DNA of 64,000 nt, from contig NZ_CP082966.1 in NCBI RefSeq assembly GCF_019968605.1, positions 1,537,001 through 1,601,000 of the forward strand, given 5' to 3'. Source of the stretch: Polaribacter litorisediminis. GTDB taxonomy: Bacteria > Bacteroidota > Bacteroidia > Flavobacteriales > Flavobacteriaceae. Of this stretch, positions 36,313-45,502 are shown piece after piece (within the stretch, counting starts at the first letter, position 1; each line of letters opens with the position of its first letter). The position numbers and the translations under genes were made by a program. The notes below the pieces were generated by a model. That model saw only the letters and a program-made list of their open reading frames with translations. It was not told the DNA's origin and made no database searches.

Positions 36313-37392
36313 TTGTATGTTATTTTAGATATTGAAACTACGGGAGGTAAGTTTAATGAAGAGGGAATTACAGAAATTGCTATCTACAAATTTGATGGTC
36401 ATCAAGTTGTAGATCAATTTATATCGCTTGTAAATCCTGAAAAACCCATTCAAGAATTTGTGGTAAGGCTCACTGGCATTAATAATAAAATGCTGCGAAA
36501 TGCGCCCAAATTTTATGAAGTTGCAAAACGCATTGTAGAAATCACCAAAGATTGTATTCTTGTAGCGCACAATGCTACTTTTGATTATCGAATTTTAAGA
36601 ACAGAATTCGATAGATTAGGCTTTGATTTTTTTAGAAATACTTTATGCACTGTTGAATTAAGTCAGAATTTAATAGAAAATCAAACTTCTTATAGTTTAG
36701 GCAAGCTCACAAAATCTTTAGGAATCCCTATTACAGATAGGCACAGAGCAAACGGTGATGCTTTAGCAACCGTGCAATTGTTTAAATTACTTTTAGAAAA
36801 AGATTTTGAAAAAACGGTCATTCAAAATTCAGTGAAATATTTTGATAAAAGACAGGAAAAAGAAAAATTAAAAAACTTGATTGACGAAATTCCGAATGTT
36901 TTAGGTATTTATTACATCCATGACAGTGAAGGAAAAGTAATTTTTATTGGCAAAGGAAAAAATATAAAAGCCGAATTAAATAATCTCTTTATAAAAACTT
37001 CAAGGCGCGCAGTTAAAATACAAGATAGAGCTAATAGTGTTACTTATAATAGAACAGGTAATGAACTTTTTACCCGTTTAAAGTATTATTTACAATTAGA
37101 AAAAATAGCTCCCAAATTTAACTTTAAAAAGAATTTTAAAATTACTAAGGAAGATTTTAATAACGATAGTTTTATCATTTTTGATAAAGGCAGAGAAGTT
37201 GAAGAACATGCCGTGATTCTTATTGAAAATAATATGGTAACGAGTTATGGTTACACCAATTTAGCGCATCAAGAAAATAATTTAGAAATCTTAAAATCGG
37301 TTTTAACGTCGATAGAAAATAAAGAGATTTCTAAAACGATCATCAAAAATTATTTGAATCGAAATAAAGTGCAAAAGATTATACGTTTCTAA
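36313..37392 (+). CDS. DEDDh exonuclease with degenerate GIY-YIG domain
   Basis: A 359-residue two-domain protein. Residues 1-165 are a DnaQ-like 3'-5' exonuclease with VILDIETTG (ExoI), VAHNATFDYRIL (ExoII) and HRANGDALATVQLF (ExoIII, His-x4-Asp), so the nuclease site is complete. Residues about 195-270 align with the UvrC-type GIY-YIG fold (LGIYYIHDSEGKVIFIGKG) but the expected catalytic Arg after KN is replaced: the helix reads NIKAELNNLF instead of NIKKRVNxHF. The start is TTG at 36313. Probably a DNA repair or proofreading accessory nuclease in which the GIY-YIG part only binds DNA. Confidence 0.8.
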   Translation: MYVILDIETTGGKFNEEGITEIAIYKFDGHQVVDQFISLVNPEKPIQEFVVRLTGINNKMLRNAPKFYEVAKRIVEITKDCILVAHNATFDYRILRTEFDRLGFDFFRNTLCTVELSQNLIENQTSYSLGKLTKSLGIPITDRHRANGDALATVQLFKLLLEKDFEKTVIQNSVKYFDKRQEKEKLKNLIDEIPNVLGIYYIHDSEGKVIFIGKGKNIKAELNNLFIKTSRRAVKIQDRANSVTYNRTGNELFTRLKYYLQLEKIAPKFNFKKNFKITKEDFNNDSFIIFDKGREVEEHAVILIENNMVTSYGYTNLAHQENNLEILKSVLTSIENKEISKTIIKNYLNRNKVQKIIRF

Positions 37393-37500
37393 GGAAAAAA
37401 AAGAATTTCATTCCCTATTTATATTCGTAATGTTAAATTATTTTTTATTTTTAAAAAAGAAACCAAACTAACTTTATTTCTCTATTTTAGCGGTCGTTAT

Positions 37501-38034
37501 ATGGTAGATCAAGAACTTTTAATTTTACAGTTTCAGAAAAAAGATGTAAAAGCATACGAAAAATTGTATGGTTTATACTGTGATAGTATTTCTGGAGTTG
37601 TAAATAATATTGTTAAAAACGATAATCTTGCCCAAGAAATTACCCAAGATGTTTTTATAAAAGCTTGGAATAATGCTGAAAGTTATTCTCCAAAAAAAGG
37701 TCGTTTTTTTACTTGGATGCTAAACATCGCTAGAAATGCAGCCATAGATTGCACGCGTTCTAAAAAATATAAACAGTCGAAGCAAAACCTTAATGCAGAT
37801 TTTCTCGTAAATATATTAGAAACTAGTAGTAGCTTAGACAACACAACCAATACAATTGGACTAAAAGAATTTGTAACCAAATTAGGCGATACTTGTAAAT
37901 CTGTGATTGAATTATTATATTTTAAAGGGTTTACACAAAAAGAAGCATCTGAAGAATTAGAGATGCCACTTGGAACCATAAAAACAAAAAATAGAACCTG
38001 CATTGGTGAATTACGCACCATGTTAGGAGTATAA
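37501..38034 (+). CDS. ECF-family RNA polymerase sigma factor
   Basis: A 177-residue sigma-70 factor of the extracytoplasmic function type. Region 2 is visible in KLYGLYCDSISGVVNNIV and QEITQDVFIKAWNNAESY with FFTWMLNIARNAAIDCTRS, and region 4 as a helix-turn-helix in ELLYFKGFTQKEASEEL and MPLGTIKTKNRTCIGELR. The partner gene starts three bases after the stop. The pair resembles SigK/RskA-type systems. The targets are not shown; a DUF4331 cluster 8.5 kb away is a candidate. Confidence 0.92.
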   Translation: MVDQELLILQFQKKDVKAYEKLYGLYCDSISGVVNNIVKNDNLAQEITQDVFIKAWNNAESYSPKKGRFFTWMLNIARNAAIDCTRSKKYKQSKQNLNADFLVNILETSSSLDNTTNTIGLKEFVTKLGDTCKSVIELLYFKGFTQKEASEELEMPLGTIKTKNRTCIGELRTMLGV

Positions 38035-38036
38035 AA

Positions 38037-38813
38037 ATGAACACAAAAGAATACATAGCATCTGGAATATTAGAACTGTACGTTGCAGGCTCGCTTTCTG
38101 AAAAAGAAAACGAGGAAGTGTATGCGGCAATTCAAGAAAACCCAGAGCTATTGGTAGAAATAGAATCTATAGAAAAAGCTATTTTACAATTAACAGCAGC
38201 AGCTAAAAAAGATATTCCCTATTCTTTTAACGATATTAAAGATCAATTAAATAGTGAAGAGCCGAAAGTAATTACCATGCCAAAACCCAACATAAAACAG
38301 TATTTAGGTTGGGCAGCTGCTTTTATTTTAGGATCTACCTTAATTTTATCTGTACTTCAAAATAATATATTAAAAGAACAATTAGCTATTGAAAAAGAAC
38401 AACTGGAAGAACAAATAAACAAATCTTCGAATAGTTTAGCGGAAGCTGAAAAACTAATTGAAATATTTAGAGACAAGGATATTATTTCTATTCCTTTAGC
38501 GGGTCAAACGGTATCACCAACATCGTATGCAAAAGTATATTGGGATAAAAAAACAAATTCTATTTATTTAGACGCCAAGGGTTTACCAGAACCACCAAAA
38601 GGAAAAGTTTATCAAGTTTGGTCTTTAAAATTAGATCCTTTAACCCCAACAAGTTTAGGTACTTTAGATTCTTTTACTACGGATGCAAATAAGATTTTTA
38701 CCATTGACAACGGAAATGAATCAGAAGCTTTTGGTATCACTTTAGAACCTGCTGGTGGTAGCCTCTCTCCTACTTTAGAACAGTTGTATACTTTAGGTAC
38801 CGTTGCTTCTTAA
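38037..38813 (+). CDS. Anti-sigma factor, RskA family
   Basis: A 258-residue single-pass inner-membrane protein. The N-terminal cytoplasmic part (MNTKEYIASGILELYVAGSL) is the sigma-binding domain, one membrane helix runs at about 84-105 (YLGWAAAFILGSTLILSV), a coiled coil follows (LKEQLAIEKEQLEEQINK), and the exported C-terminal RskA domain has AKVYWDKKTNSIYLDAKGLP, PPKGKVYQVWSL and FGITLEPAGGS. It should hold the upstream sigma factor at the membrane until a periplasmic signal triggers its release. No zinc-binding CxxC motif is seen in the sigma-binding domain. Confidence 0.92.
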   Translation: MNTKEYIASGILELYVAGSLSEKENEEVYAAIQENPELLVEIESIEKAILQLTAAAKKDIPYSFNDIKDQLNSEEPKVITMPKPNIKQYLGWAAAFILGSTLILSVLQNNILKEQLAIEKEQLEEQINKSSNSLAEAEKLIEIFRDKDIISIPLAGQTVSPTSYAKVYWDKKTNSIYLDAKGLPEPPKGKVYQVWSLKLDPLTPTSLGTLDSFTTDANKIFTIDNGNESEAFGITLEPAGGSLSPTLEQLYTLGTVAS

Positions 38814-38912
38814 AAAAACAAAATAGATTATTTTAGCCGTAAATTCCTTTTAGTGCAGAAAATCGTATACTTTTGATGAACACTGAGTCAATATCAAAAA
38901 GACAAACTACAA

Positions 38913-40463
38913 ATGATAATTCCTATAAAAACTAATTTTAAATTATCCTTTTTTTATACTACCCTTTTATATGTGCTGTTTTCTTGCAATTCAAAAGTTG
39001 TAGAAATCTCCGAAACAAGCTTTTGTGAAACCATCCAAAGAAATGATAGTATTTCCTTGACCAATGAGCTAAAAGGCATGGAGCAAAAAATGGACAGTTT
39101 AACTGGAACTTATGTACTTGAAGATGGCAGTGGTTCTATGGTGGCAAGAGCTTGGTTAACACAATATGCAGAAAAAACTATTGACGTGCAATATTTTATT
39201 TTTTCTATGGATAATGTAGGGCTCATTGCTTGTGATTATTTAATTAAAGCAGCAGACCGAGGTGTTAAAGTTAGAATTATTGTGGATGATATTATGGTCG
39301 ATGCAGATATTGAGGATATACTAATGTTTAATTCTCATAAAAATATTTCTGTAAAAATTTATAATCCTGGCGTTAATTTAGGGAAAAACATCTTCGGGAA
39401 AATTAAAAAATTTACCACAGATTTTAAGTCTGCCAACCAAAGAATGCATAATAAAACCTTTTTGGTAGATGATAAAATAGTCATTACAGGTGGTAGAAAC
39501 ATAGCCGATGAATATTTTGATTATGACCATGAATATAATTTTAGAGACCGAGATATTTTGTTGATGGGTAAAGCTGTAAAACAAGTTAAAAATTCTTTTT
39601 CTGACTTTTGGAACAGCGAATTTAGTAAAGATGTAGCTGAAATTGTAGCAATTGATTCCGAACTAGTATATGAGGACAACAGATTCAATAGATTGCATGA
39701 ATATGCCTGTAATCCTGATAATTTTTGGCCACAGATTAGAGAAAGAATTAAAAACTTACCCGATACTTTTAACAAAATCAAAAAATCTGGCGATTTAGTT
39801 TGGTTAGAAGATGTGCAGTTTATTTCAGACATCCCAGGTAAAAATAATGGTTTTAATGGCATGGTTGGTGGCGGCGCTAGCACTAGCGCTTTAATTAAAT
39901 TAGTGCAAAACGCAAAAATATCTATAGACATCCAATCTCCTTATTTAATTACAACAGAATTGAGTAGAAATTTATTTAAAAAAGCTGTAGATCGTGGTGT
40001 AAAAATAAGAATATTAACAAACAGCCTTGCCTCTACAGACAATTTGGAAGCCTTTAGTGGTTACCAAGAAGACAGAGAAGAATTACTAAAAACAGGGGTT
40101 CGAATTTTTGAATTTAGACCAGATGCGGCAAAAAGAATGAGTATTATGACCGGTGAACTTCAAGAAACTTTAGAGCATAAACCCGTTTTCGGATTGCATG
40201 CAAAATCTATGGTTATTGATAACAAAACCACTGTTATTGGCACTTTTAATCTAGATCCTAGAAGTGCAAATTTAAATACGGAATGTATTGTCATTGTAAA
40301 ATCAAATAAAATTTCGGCAGGAGTTTTATCAGGAATGAACGAGGAATTTCTTCCTGAAAATTCATGGGAAACAACAATCAACTATAACCCTGATAAAGAA
40401 GTTGGTAAGTTCAAAAGATTAAAAACGTGGACAAGAAGAATTATTCCAAATAAAATATTATAA
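38913..40463 (+). CDS. Phospholipase D-family lipoprotein
   Basis: A 516-residue lipoprotein (lipobox LFSC after a hydrophobic N-terminal segment, residues about 10-25) with two HKD phospholipase D motifs: HNKTFLVDDKIVITGGRNIAD near residue 178 is split here only by reading, and HAKSMVIDNKTTVIGTFNLD near residue 429. Each has the following GG/GxxN region, so both active-site halves are complete. The layout resembles cardiolipin synthase-like or YmdC/ClsC-like enzymes, which act on phospholipids from outside the inner membrane. It follows the anti-sigma gene at 99 bases and might be one of its regulated genes. Confidence 0.88.
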   Translation: MIIPIKTNFKLSFFYTTLLYVLFSCNSKVVEISETSFCETIQRNDSISLTNELKGMEQKMDSLTGTYVLEDGSGSMVARAWLTQYAEKTIDVQYFIFSMDNVGLIACDYLIKAADRGVKVRIIVDDIMVDADIEDILMFNSHKNISVKIYNPGVNLGKNIFGKIKKFTTDFKSANQRMHNKTFLVDDKIVITGGRNIADEYFDYDHEYNFRDRDILLMGKAVKQVKNSFSDFWNSEFSKDVAEIVAIDSELVYEDNRFNRLHEYACNPDNFWPQIRERIKNLPDTFNKIKKSGDLVWLEDVQFISDIPGKNNGFNGMVGGGASTSALIKLVQNAKISIDIQSPYLITTELSRNLFKKAVDRGVKIRILTNSLASTDNLEAFSGYQEDREELLKTGVRIFEFRPDAAKRMSIMTGELQETLEHKPVFGLHAKSMVIDNKTTVIGTFNLDPRSANLNTECIVIVKSNKISAGVLSGMNEEFLPENSWETTINYNPDKEVGKFKRLKTWTRRIIPNKIL

Positions 40464-40496
40464 TTCCAAAAACTGTAAAATAGTATATAGAAAAAT

Positions 40497-40526
40497 AAAT
40501 GCTCAAACTTTAAAGTTTGAGCATTT
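40497..40526. terminator. Bidirectional terminator
   Basis: AAATGCTCAAACTTT is directly followed by its perfect inverse AAAGTTTGAGCATTT. It separates two convergent genes. Confidence 0.75.
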
Positions 40527-40549
40527 GTATATTATTTTAAAAATTTTTT

Positions 40550-41188
40550 CTATTTTCCAAAAAGTCCACCCAACATTCCGCCAAGTCCGCCAGATTCTTT
40601 TTTATCACCTCCTAAAAACATACCAGCAACATCATCAACGACACTCCCATCTCCATCTGCATCTAACATTTTTTCAAGAAAACTTTGTTCACTTGTAGCA
40701 CTGCTTCCTCCTACTAAACCCCCAATAAGTCCTGTTAAATCTCCTGAACTACCAACATTTTGCTCGTTTTTTTGTTTCGCCAAAAATCCCATTAAAATAG
40801 GTGCTGCCACTTTTAAAATATGGGCTACGGAACTAGCATCTAAACCAACTTTTTGACCGATAAATTGCTCTAATCCTTGCTGCTTACTTCCTAAAATATG
40901 ACTTAAAATCCCTGCTCCATCTTGTTTCACAGTATCATCTACTCCACCACCAAACAAACCACTAAGATTGTCTAAAATACTACCATCGTGTTTTCCGGAT
41001 AATGCACTCATTAAACCTTCGGCCCCTTCTGGCGTTTTTGCATTTCTTTCCATAGCTTTCATTAACACAGGCAAAGCCATTGTTAAAACACTACTTGTTT
41101 TACTAGAATCATTTCCTGTAGAACCCGCTACTCCAGATATAATTGATTTTCCTAAATCGCTATTTAATAAGTCTAAAATCCCTGCCAT
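40550..41188 (-). CDS. DUF937 domain protein
   Basis: A 212-residue cytoplasmic protein rich in Gly, Ser and Ala, with the DUF937 pattern MAGILDLLNSDLGKSIISG, a SSKTSSVLTMALPVLMKAM helix and HILGSKQQGLEQFIGQKVGL in the middle, then AAPILMGFLAKQK. The C-terminus is a glycine-rich GGLGGMLGGLFGK tail with DADGDGSVVDDVAG, resembling a calcium-binding EF-hand-like loop. Function unknown for the family. It is a single gene. Confidence 0.88.
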   Translation of the reverse strand: MAGILDLLNSDLGKSIISGVAGSTGNDSSKTSSVLTMALPVLMKAMERNAKTPEGAEGLMSALSGKHDGSILDNLSGLFGGGVDDTVKQDGAGILSHILGSKQQGLEQFIGQKVGLDASSVAHILKVAAPILMGFLAKQKNEQNVGSSGDLTGLIGGLVGGSSATSEQSFLEKMLDADGDGSVVDDVAGMFLGGDKKESGGLGGMLGGLFGK

Positions 41189-41311
41189 TGTATGTTTTTA
41201 ATGATTAATATATTTTCTTCCCAAAATTAGGACACAATATAACAATAAAGTCACGCTAATTTTAAATATTTTTTTATCTTTCCCTTTCTTAATTAATTTT
41301 GAAGCAACTAA

Positions 41312-42637
41312 ATGAAAAAAGTAGCATTACATTGGAAAATTTTAATAGGAATGGTTTTAGGAATCATTTTTGGTTTTATCATGAATTCTGTTGACGGTGG
41401 TAAAGGATTTGTAACAGATTGGATAAAACCTTTTGGAACTATTTTTATCAATCTTTTAAAATTAATTGCAGTACCCCTAATATTAGCCTCTTTAATTAAA
41501 GGAATTTCTGATTTAAAAGATATTTCTAAAATTAAAAAAATGGGACTAAGAACCATGATTATTTATATGATGACAACTCTTGTGGCCATTATCATTGGTT
41601 TAGGAATTGTAAATATTGTGAAACCAGGCGCAGGAATGTCTGCTGATACCATTGAGAAAATAAAATCAAAATACGAGAGCTCTTCTGATGTTGCAGATAA
41701 ATTAACCAAGGCAACGGCACAAAATGATGCAGGTCCTTTACAAGCATTAATCGATATTTTTCCAAGTAATATTTTTACGGCCTTAGGAGATGCTAGTATG
41801 TTACAAATTATCTTTTTTGCCTTGTTTGTAGGTATTTCTTTACTTCTAATACCAGAAAAGAAAGCAAAACCACTAATGGATTTCTTTGACTCTTTAAACG
41901 AAGTCGTCATGAAAATGGTCGATTTAATTATGTTATTTGCACCTTATGCTGTTTTTGCTTTGTTAGCAAACGTTATTATTGCTTTCGATGATACAGAAAT
42001 TCTTTTAAAACTCTTAGTATATGCGCTTTGCGTAGTGGGTGGTTTATTGTTAATGATTGGCTTTTATCTTACCTTGGTTCGTGTATACACAAAAAAATCT
42101 CCGCTATGGTTTTTAAAACAAATTAGTCCTGCGCAATTATTGGCTTTTTCAACAAGTTCTAGTGCAGCAACTTTGCCTGTAACCATGGAAAGAGTTGAAG
42201 AGCATTTAGGTGTTGATAAAGAAATTTCTGGTTTTGTTTTACCAGTGGGTGCTACCATAAATATGGACGGAACAAGTTTATACCAAGCTATTGCGGCTGT
42301 GTTTATTATGCAAGTAGTTTGGCCAGAAGGGTTAACATTTTCTAACCAATTAATTATTGTGGCAACGGCATTATTAGCTTCTATTGGATCTGCAGCCGTG
42401 CCAAGTGCAGGCATGGTCATGTTGGTTATTGTATTAGAATCTATCGGTTTTCCTCCTGAACTATTGCCTATTGGTTTAGCACTAATTTTTGCCGTAGACA
42501 GACCTTTAGACATGTGTAGAACTACTGTAAACGTTACTGGAGACGCCACAGTTTCTATGATTATTGCAAAATCTTTAGATAAATTACACGATCCTAAACC
42601 AAAAGAATGGGACGACAACTATGAAAAAGTAAAGTAG
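41312..42637 (+). CDS. Dicarboxylate/amino acid:cation symporter (DAACS family)
   Basis: A 441-residue inner-membrane protein of the GltP/DctA family with eight to ten hydrophobic segments. The signature elements are all present: VPLILASLIKGISDL, the serine-rich hairpin FSTSSSAATLPVTMER, the NMDG motif in GATINMDGTSLYQAIAAVFI, a second hairpin in SIGSAAVPSAGMVMLVIVL, and the substrate-binding FAVDRPLDMCRTTVNVTGD. It should import glutamate, aspartate or C4-dicarboxylates with sodium ions or protons. The substrate cannot be decided from the sequence alone. Confidence 0.93.
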   Translation: MKKVALHWKILIGMVLGIIFGFIMNSVDGGKGFVTDWIKPFGTIFINLLKLIAVPLILASLIKGISDLKDISKIKKMGLRTMIIYMMTTLVAIIIGLGIVNIVKPGAGMSADTIEKIKSKYESSSDVADKLTKATAQNDAGPLQALIDIFPSNIFTALGDASMLQIIFFALFVGISLLLIPEKKAKPLMDFFDSLNEVVMKMVDLIMLFAPYAVFALLANVIIAFDDTEILLKLLVYALCVVGGLLLMIGFYLTLVRVYTKKSPLWFLKQISPAQLLAFSTSSSAATLPVTMERVEEHLGVDKEISGFVLPVGATINMDGTSLYQAIAAVFIMQVVWPEGLTFSNQLIIVATALLASIGSAAVPSAGMVMLVIVLESIGFPPELLPIGLALIFAVDRPLDMCRTTVNVTGDATVSMIIAKSLDKLHDPKPKEWDDNYEKVK

Positions 42638-42665
42638 AATTATAACGGATTACTTTCAATAAAAA

Positions 42666-43511
42666 ATGACTTTACAAATTTCAAATCCTTTGGTTTCTGC
42701 AGATTGGCTTTACAATCATTTAGATGCCAAAAATCTTATCATTTTAGATTGTACAATTCCGAAAGTTACGGCGGTAGCATCCGTGCAAAGTGAAGCTAAA
42801 AAGCAAATAGCAGGCGCTCTGTTTTTTGATATCAAAAATATGTTTTCTGATACAACATCAGCTTTTCCAAATACGGTTTTACCACCTAAAAACTTTGAAG
42901 AAAAGGCACGGAATTTAGGGGTTAAAAAGGATAGTTGTCTAGTAGTTTATGACGATTTAGGCATCTATTCTTCTCCAAGAGTTTGGTGGCTATTTACTTT
43001 AATGGGTTTTAAAAATATTGCTGTTTTAGATGGAGGTTTGCCTGCATGGAAATCTAAAAATTATCCTATTCAAGTTCCGAATAAACATTCTTTACCGCAA
43101 GGAGACTTTCTTGTAAAATATCGTCCTGAAAAACTAAAATTTACGAATGATGTTTTATCAGCCATAGAAAAGCATCAGTTTTTAATTGTGGATGCACGTT
43201 CAGAAGATCGTTTTTATGCAAGAGTATTAGAACCTAGAAAAGAGATTAGAAATGGTCATATACCGACCTCTGTAAGTTTACCTTTTACAGAAATTGTTGA
43301 AAACGGTTTTATGAAAGAAAAAGACCAACTTCAAGAAATTTATACAAGAATAAACCCAGCAAAGAAAGATTTTATTTTTACTTGTGGAACAGGAATTACA
43401 GCATCTATTTTGGCTTTTGGAAGCGCATTAGTTGGTATTCAAAATTCTGCAGTATATGATGGTTCTTGGACAGAATGGGGATCTACAAATAATTTACCAA
43501 TAGAAAAATAA
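42666..43511 (+). CDS. sseA: Sulfurtransferase, 3-mercaptopyruvate type (two rhodanese domains)
   Basis: A 281-residue protein of two rhodanese domains. The N-terminal domain (residues about 8-140) is inactive, with VVYDDLGIYSSPRVWWLF; the C-terminal domain has the active-site cysteine in FTCGTGITASILAFG, the CG(S/T)G form found in mercaptopyruvate sulfurtransferases rather than the CRKG form of thiosulfate sulfurtransferases. The domain linker contains LDGGLPAWKSKNYP and a long RSEDRFYARVLEPRKEIRNG segment. It should transfer sulfur from 3-mercaptopyruvate to a thiol or cyanide. The next gene starts two bases after the stop. Confidence 0.9.
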   Translation: MTLQISNPLVSADWLYNHLDAKNLIILDCTIPKVTAVASVQSEAKKQIAGALFFDIKNMFSDTTSAFPNTVLPPKNFEEKARNLGVKKDSCLVVYDDLGIYSSPRVWWLFTLMGFKNIAVLDGGLPAWKSKNYPIQVPNKHSLPQGDFLVKYRPEKLKFTNDVLSAIEKHQFLIVDARSEDRFYARVLEPRKEIRNGHIPTSVSLPFTEIVENGFMKEKDQLQEIYTRINPAKKDFIFTCGTGITASILAFGSALVGIQNSAVYDGSWTEWGSTNNLPIEK

Positions 43512-43512
43512 G

Positions 43513-43842
43513 ATGGAAAACAGCACTTGGTCTAGAAAAGAATTTGAAGCTTATGTGCTGCTGTACGCAGCTCATTGTAATCATTTTGAAGATATTGAAG
43601 AGCAAAATTATATTTTATCGAAAGTAGACATAAAAACATATCACAAAATTCATACGGAAGTTGTGGCCGATTCTGATGAAAATAATTTGAACAAAATTCA
43701 GCAATATATCTCCGAAAATAAGTTTAGTCAAGCTGAAAAAGAAATACTTTTAAAAGAATTAAAAAATGTTTTTTTTGCTGATGGTTCTGTTGATGTCATC
43801 GAGAAAAAAGTATTTAGCATTCTTAAAAAAATTATTGATTAA
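43513..43842 (+). CDS. Small TerB-like protein
   Basis: A 109-residue helical protein. The features that suggest the TerB/DUF fold are an N-terminal helix MENSTWSRKEFEAYVLLYAA, the acidic pair DIEEQN, a KILLKEL-type helix (AEKEILLKELKNVFFADGSV) and a following helix with EKKVFSIL. The AADG/FADGSV turn and its acidic neighbours resemble the metal-binding loop of TerB-like domains. It is translationally adjacent to the sulfurtransferase gene. Function unknown. Confidence 0.6.
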   Translation: MENSTWSRKEFEAYVLLYAAHCNHFEDIEEQNYILSKVDIKTYHKIHTEVVADSDENNLNKIQQYISENKFSQAEKEILLKELKNVFFADGSVDVIEKKVFSILKKIID

Positions 43843-43963
43843 TATTTTAGTGATTGTATCAACAAAACTAGACATTGCAATAAAACCTATGCAGGCAACA
43901 AAGACTAGCTCTCTTTTTTAGTAAGAAAATCAACCAGAAAAAACCTCCTTTTTTAAAACAAAA

Positions 43964-43983
43964 AACCTTGCAAAAGCAAGGTT
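43964..43983 (-). terminator. Terminator after the ompH gene
   Basis: On the minus strand AACCTTGC-TTTT-GCAAGGTT is followed by TTTTTGTTTT, a strong intrinsic terminator 20 bases after the ompH stop. Confidence 0.85.
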
Positions 43984-44003
43984 ATAGACGTATTCTGAAA
44001 TAA

Positions 44004-44522
44004 TTATTCTTTTATTTCAGGTGCTTTAATACCAAGTTTTTTCATCACTAATTTAGTAATATCAAAATTTTCGTCTATGTAAGCAAACTGATTTCCTGCT
44101 TTTGTAAATATTTGAGAATATCCCTCTTCCTTTGCTATTTCAGTAACCGCTTCGTTTAATTTTTTATATAACGGTACCATTAATTCATTCCGCTTTAATT
44201 GCATCAGTTTATTTCCGTTTTCTTGAAATTTCTTCACATCTTGTTCTAACGCTGTCAATTCATCAACCAATACTTTCTTCATCAGCTCACCCATTTCTTT
44301 TTCTTTCGCCCTAAAATCTTTCACTCGCTTTTTATAATCTTCCATTTTAATAGAAAAAGTAGAATCTAATCTAGCCCCGTATTCTTGTGATCTTTCTATC
44401 ACAATTTTAGCCTCAGGCATTATATTAATGATATAATCGCTGTCTATGGTCCCTACTTTACTTTGCGCCATAGCCGCACTGCTTATAAAAGCAATAAAAA
44501 GAATTGTAAATTTTAATTTCAT
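44004..44522 (-). CDS. OmpH/Skp family outer-membrane chaperone
   Basis: A 172-residue periplasmic protein with a signal peptide (MKLKFTILFIAFISSAAMA) and the typical Skp layout: a short N-terminal strand (KVGTIDSDYIINIMPEA), two long helices (residues about 45-115, with EYGARLDSTFSIKMEDYKKR) that form the tentacles, and a C-terminal strand EEGYSQIFTKAGNQFAYI. Trimers should hold unfolded outer-membrane proteins on the way to the Bam complex. Flavobacterial genomes often have more than one OmpH-type gene, so the exact role is open. Confidence 0.88.
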   Translation of the reverse strand: MKLKFTILFIAFISSAAMAQSKVGTIDSDYIINIMPEAKIVIERSQEYGARLDSTFSIKMEDYKKRVKDFRAKEKEMGELMKKVLVDELTALEQDVKKFQENGNKLMQLKRNELMVPLYKKLNEAVTEIAKEEGYSQIFTKAGNQFAYIDENFDITKLVMKKLGIKAPEIKE

Positions 44523-44581
44523 GATTTCGTTTTAGATTGACAAAGATAGAAAAGGAATTGATTTACAGAAACCTACTTGCC

Positions 44582-45502
44582 TTAAAAAGCATTCATCTTA
44601 TCTAAAATTGTTGTAATTATTTTTTTTTCGTTAGTTTGATACTCAAACCATATTGTTTCTGTATCTCTTTTAAACCAAGTTAACTGTCTTTTTGCAAAAC
44701 GTCTGGTATTTTTTTTAATCTCAGAAATGGCAAATTCCTGCGTAAAATCGTCCTGAAAGAAAGAAAATAATTCTCTATAACCAACAGTTTGTAAAGCATT
44801 CAAGTTTTTATGAGGGTACAAATTTTCAGCTTCTTCTATTAAACCATTTTCAATCATTAGATCTACTCTTTGATTAATTCTATGATAAATAATTTCTCTA
44901 TCTGCCGTTAATCCTATTTTTATAGATTTAAAATTTCTGGGGGCTTTGGGTTTATTTTTAAAAGTTGCATACGGAATTCCTGTACCCAAACAAATTTCTA
45001 AAGCTCTCATAACACGATGAGGATTATCTATCGCAATAGCATTATAGGTCTCTAAATCTAACTCTTTTAATTGTTGCTGTAAAACTTCAATGCCCTCTTC
45101 TTCTAATAATTTGGTAAGATTTTCGCGAATCTGTTTATCAACTTCAGGAAAATAATCTAACCCTTTTAAGACAGCATCTACATATAAGCCACTGCCTCCA
45201 ACCATAATCTGAATTGGATTTTTTTCAAATAAAGTATCTAAAGTCGCCAGGGCATCTCTTTCAAATTGACCCACATTATAATCTTCAAAAATGCTTCTAT
45301 TTTGTATAAAATGGTGTTTGGCTGCAGCTAACTCCTCTGCATTAGGAACAGCGGTTCCAATAACCATTTCTTTATAAAACTGTCTAGAATCGCATGAAAT
45401 AATATCCGACTTAAAATGATTTGCTAACTGTATACTTAAGGCAGTTTTACCTATTGCTGTAGGTCCAACAATGGTTATTAAAGTATTATGTATTTCTTTC
45501 AT
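44582..45502 (-). CDS. miaA: tRNA dimethylallyltransferase
   Basis: A 306-residue MiaA, which transfers the dimethylallyl group to A37 of tRNAs that read U-starting codons. The Walker A motif is VGPTAIGKTALSIQLA at residues 12-27, followed by DIISCDSRQFYKEMVIGTA, the SGLYVDAVLKGLDYFPE region and the NPHRVMRALEICLGTGIPY segment, and the C-terminal TVGYRELFSFFQ and FAKRQLTWFKRD. The 5' end overlaps the 3' end of the channel gene by 17 bases, so both are in one operon. Confidence 0.95.
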   Translation of the reverse strand: MKEIHNTLITIVGPTAIGKTALSIQLANHFKSDIISCDSRQFYKEMVIGTAVPNAEELAAAKHHFIQNRSIFEDYNVGQFERDALATLDTLFEKNPIQIMVGGSGLYVDAVLKGLDYFPEVDKQIRENLTKLLEEEGIEVLQQQLKELDLETYNAIAIDNPHRVMRALEICLGTGIPYATFKNKPKAPRNFKSIKIGLTADREIIYHRINQRVDLMIENGLIEEAENLYPHKNLNALQTVGYRELFSFFQDDFTQEFAISEIKKNTRRFAKRQLTWFKRDTETIWFEYQTNEKKIITTILDKMNAF

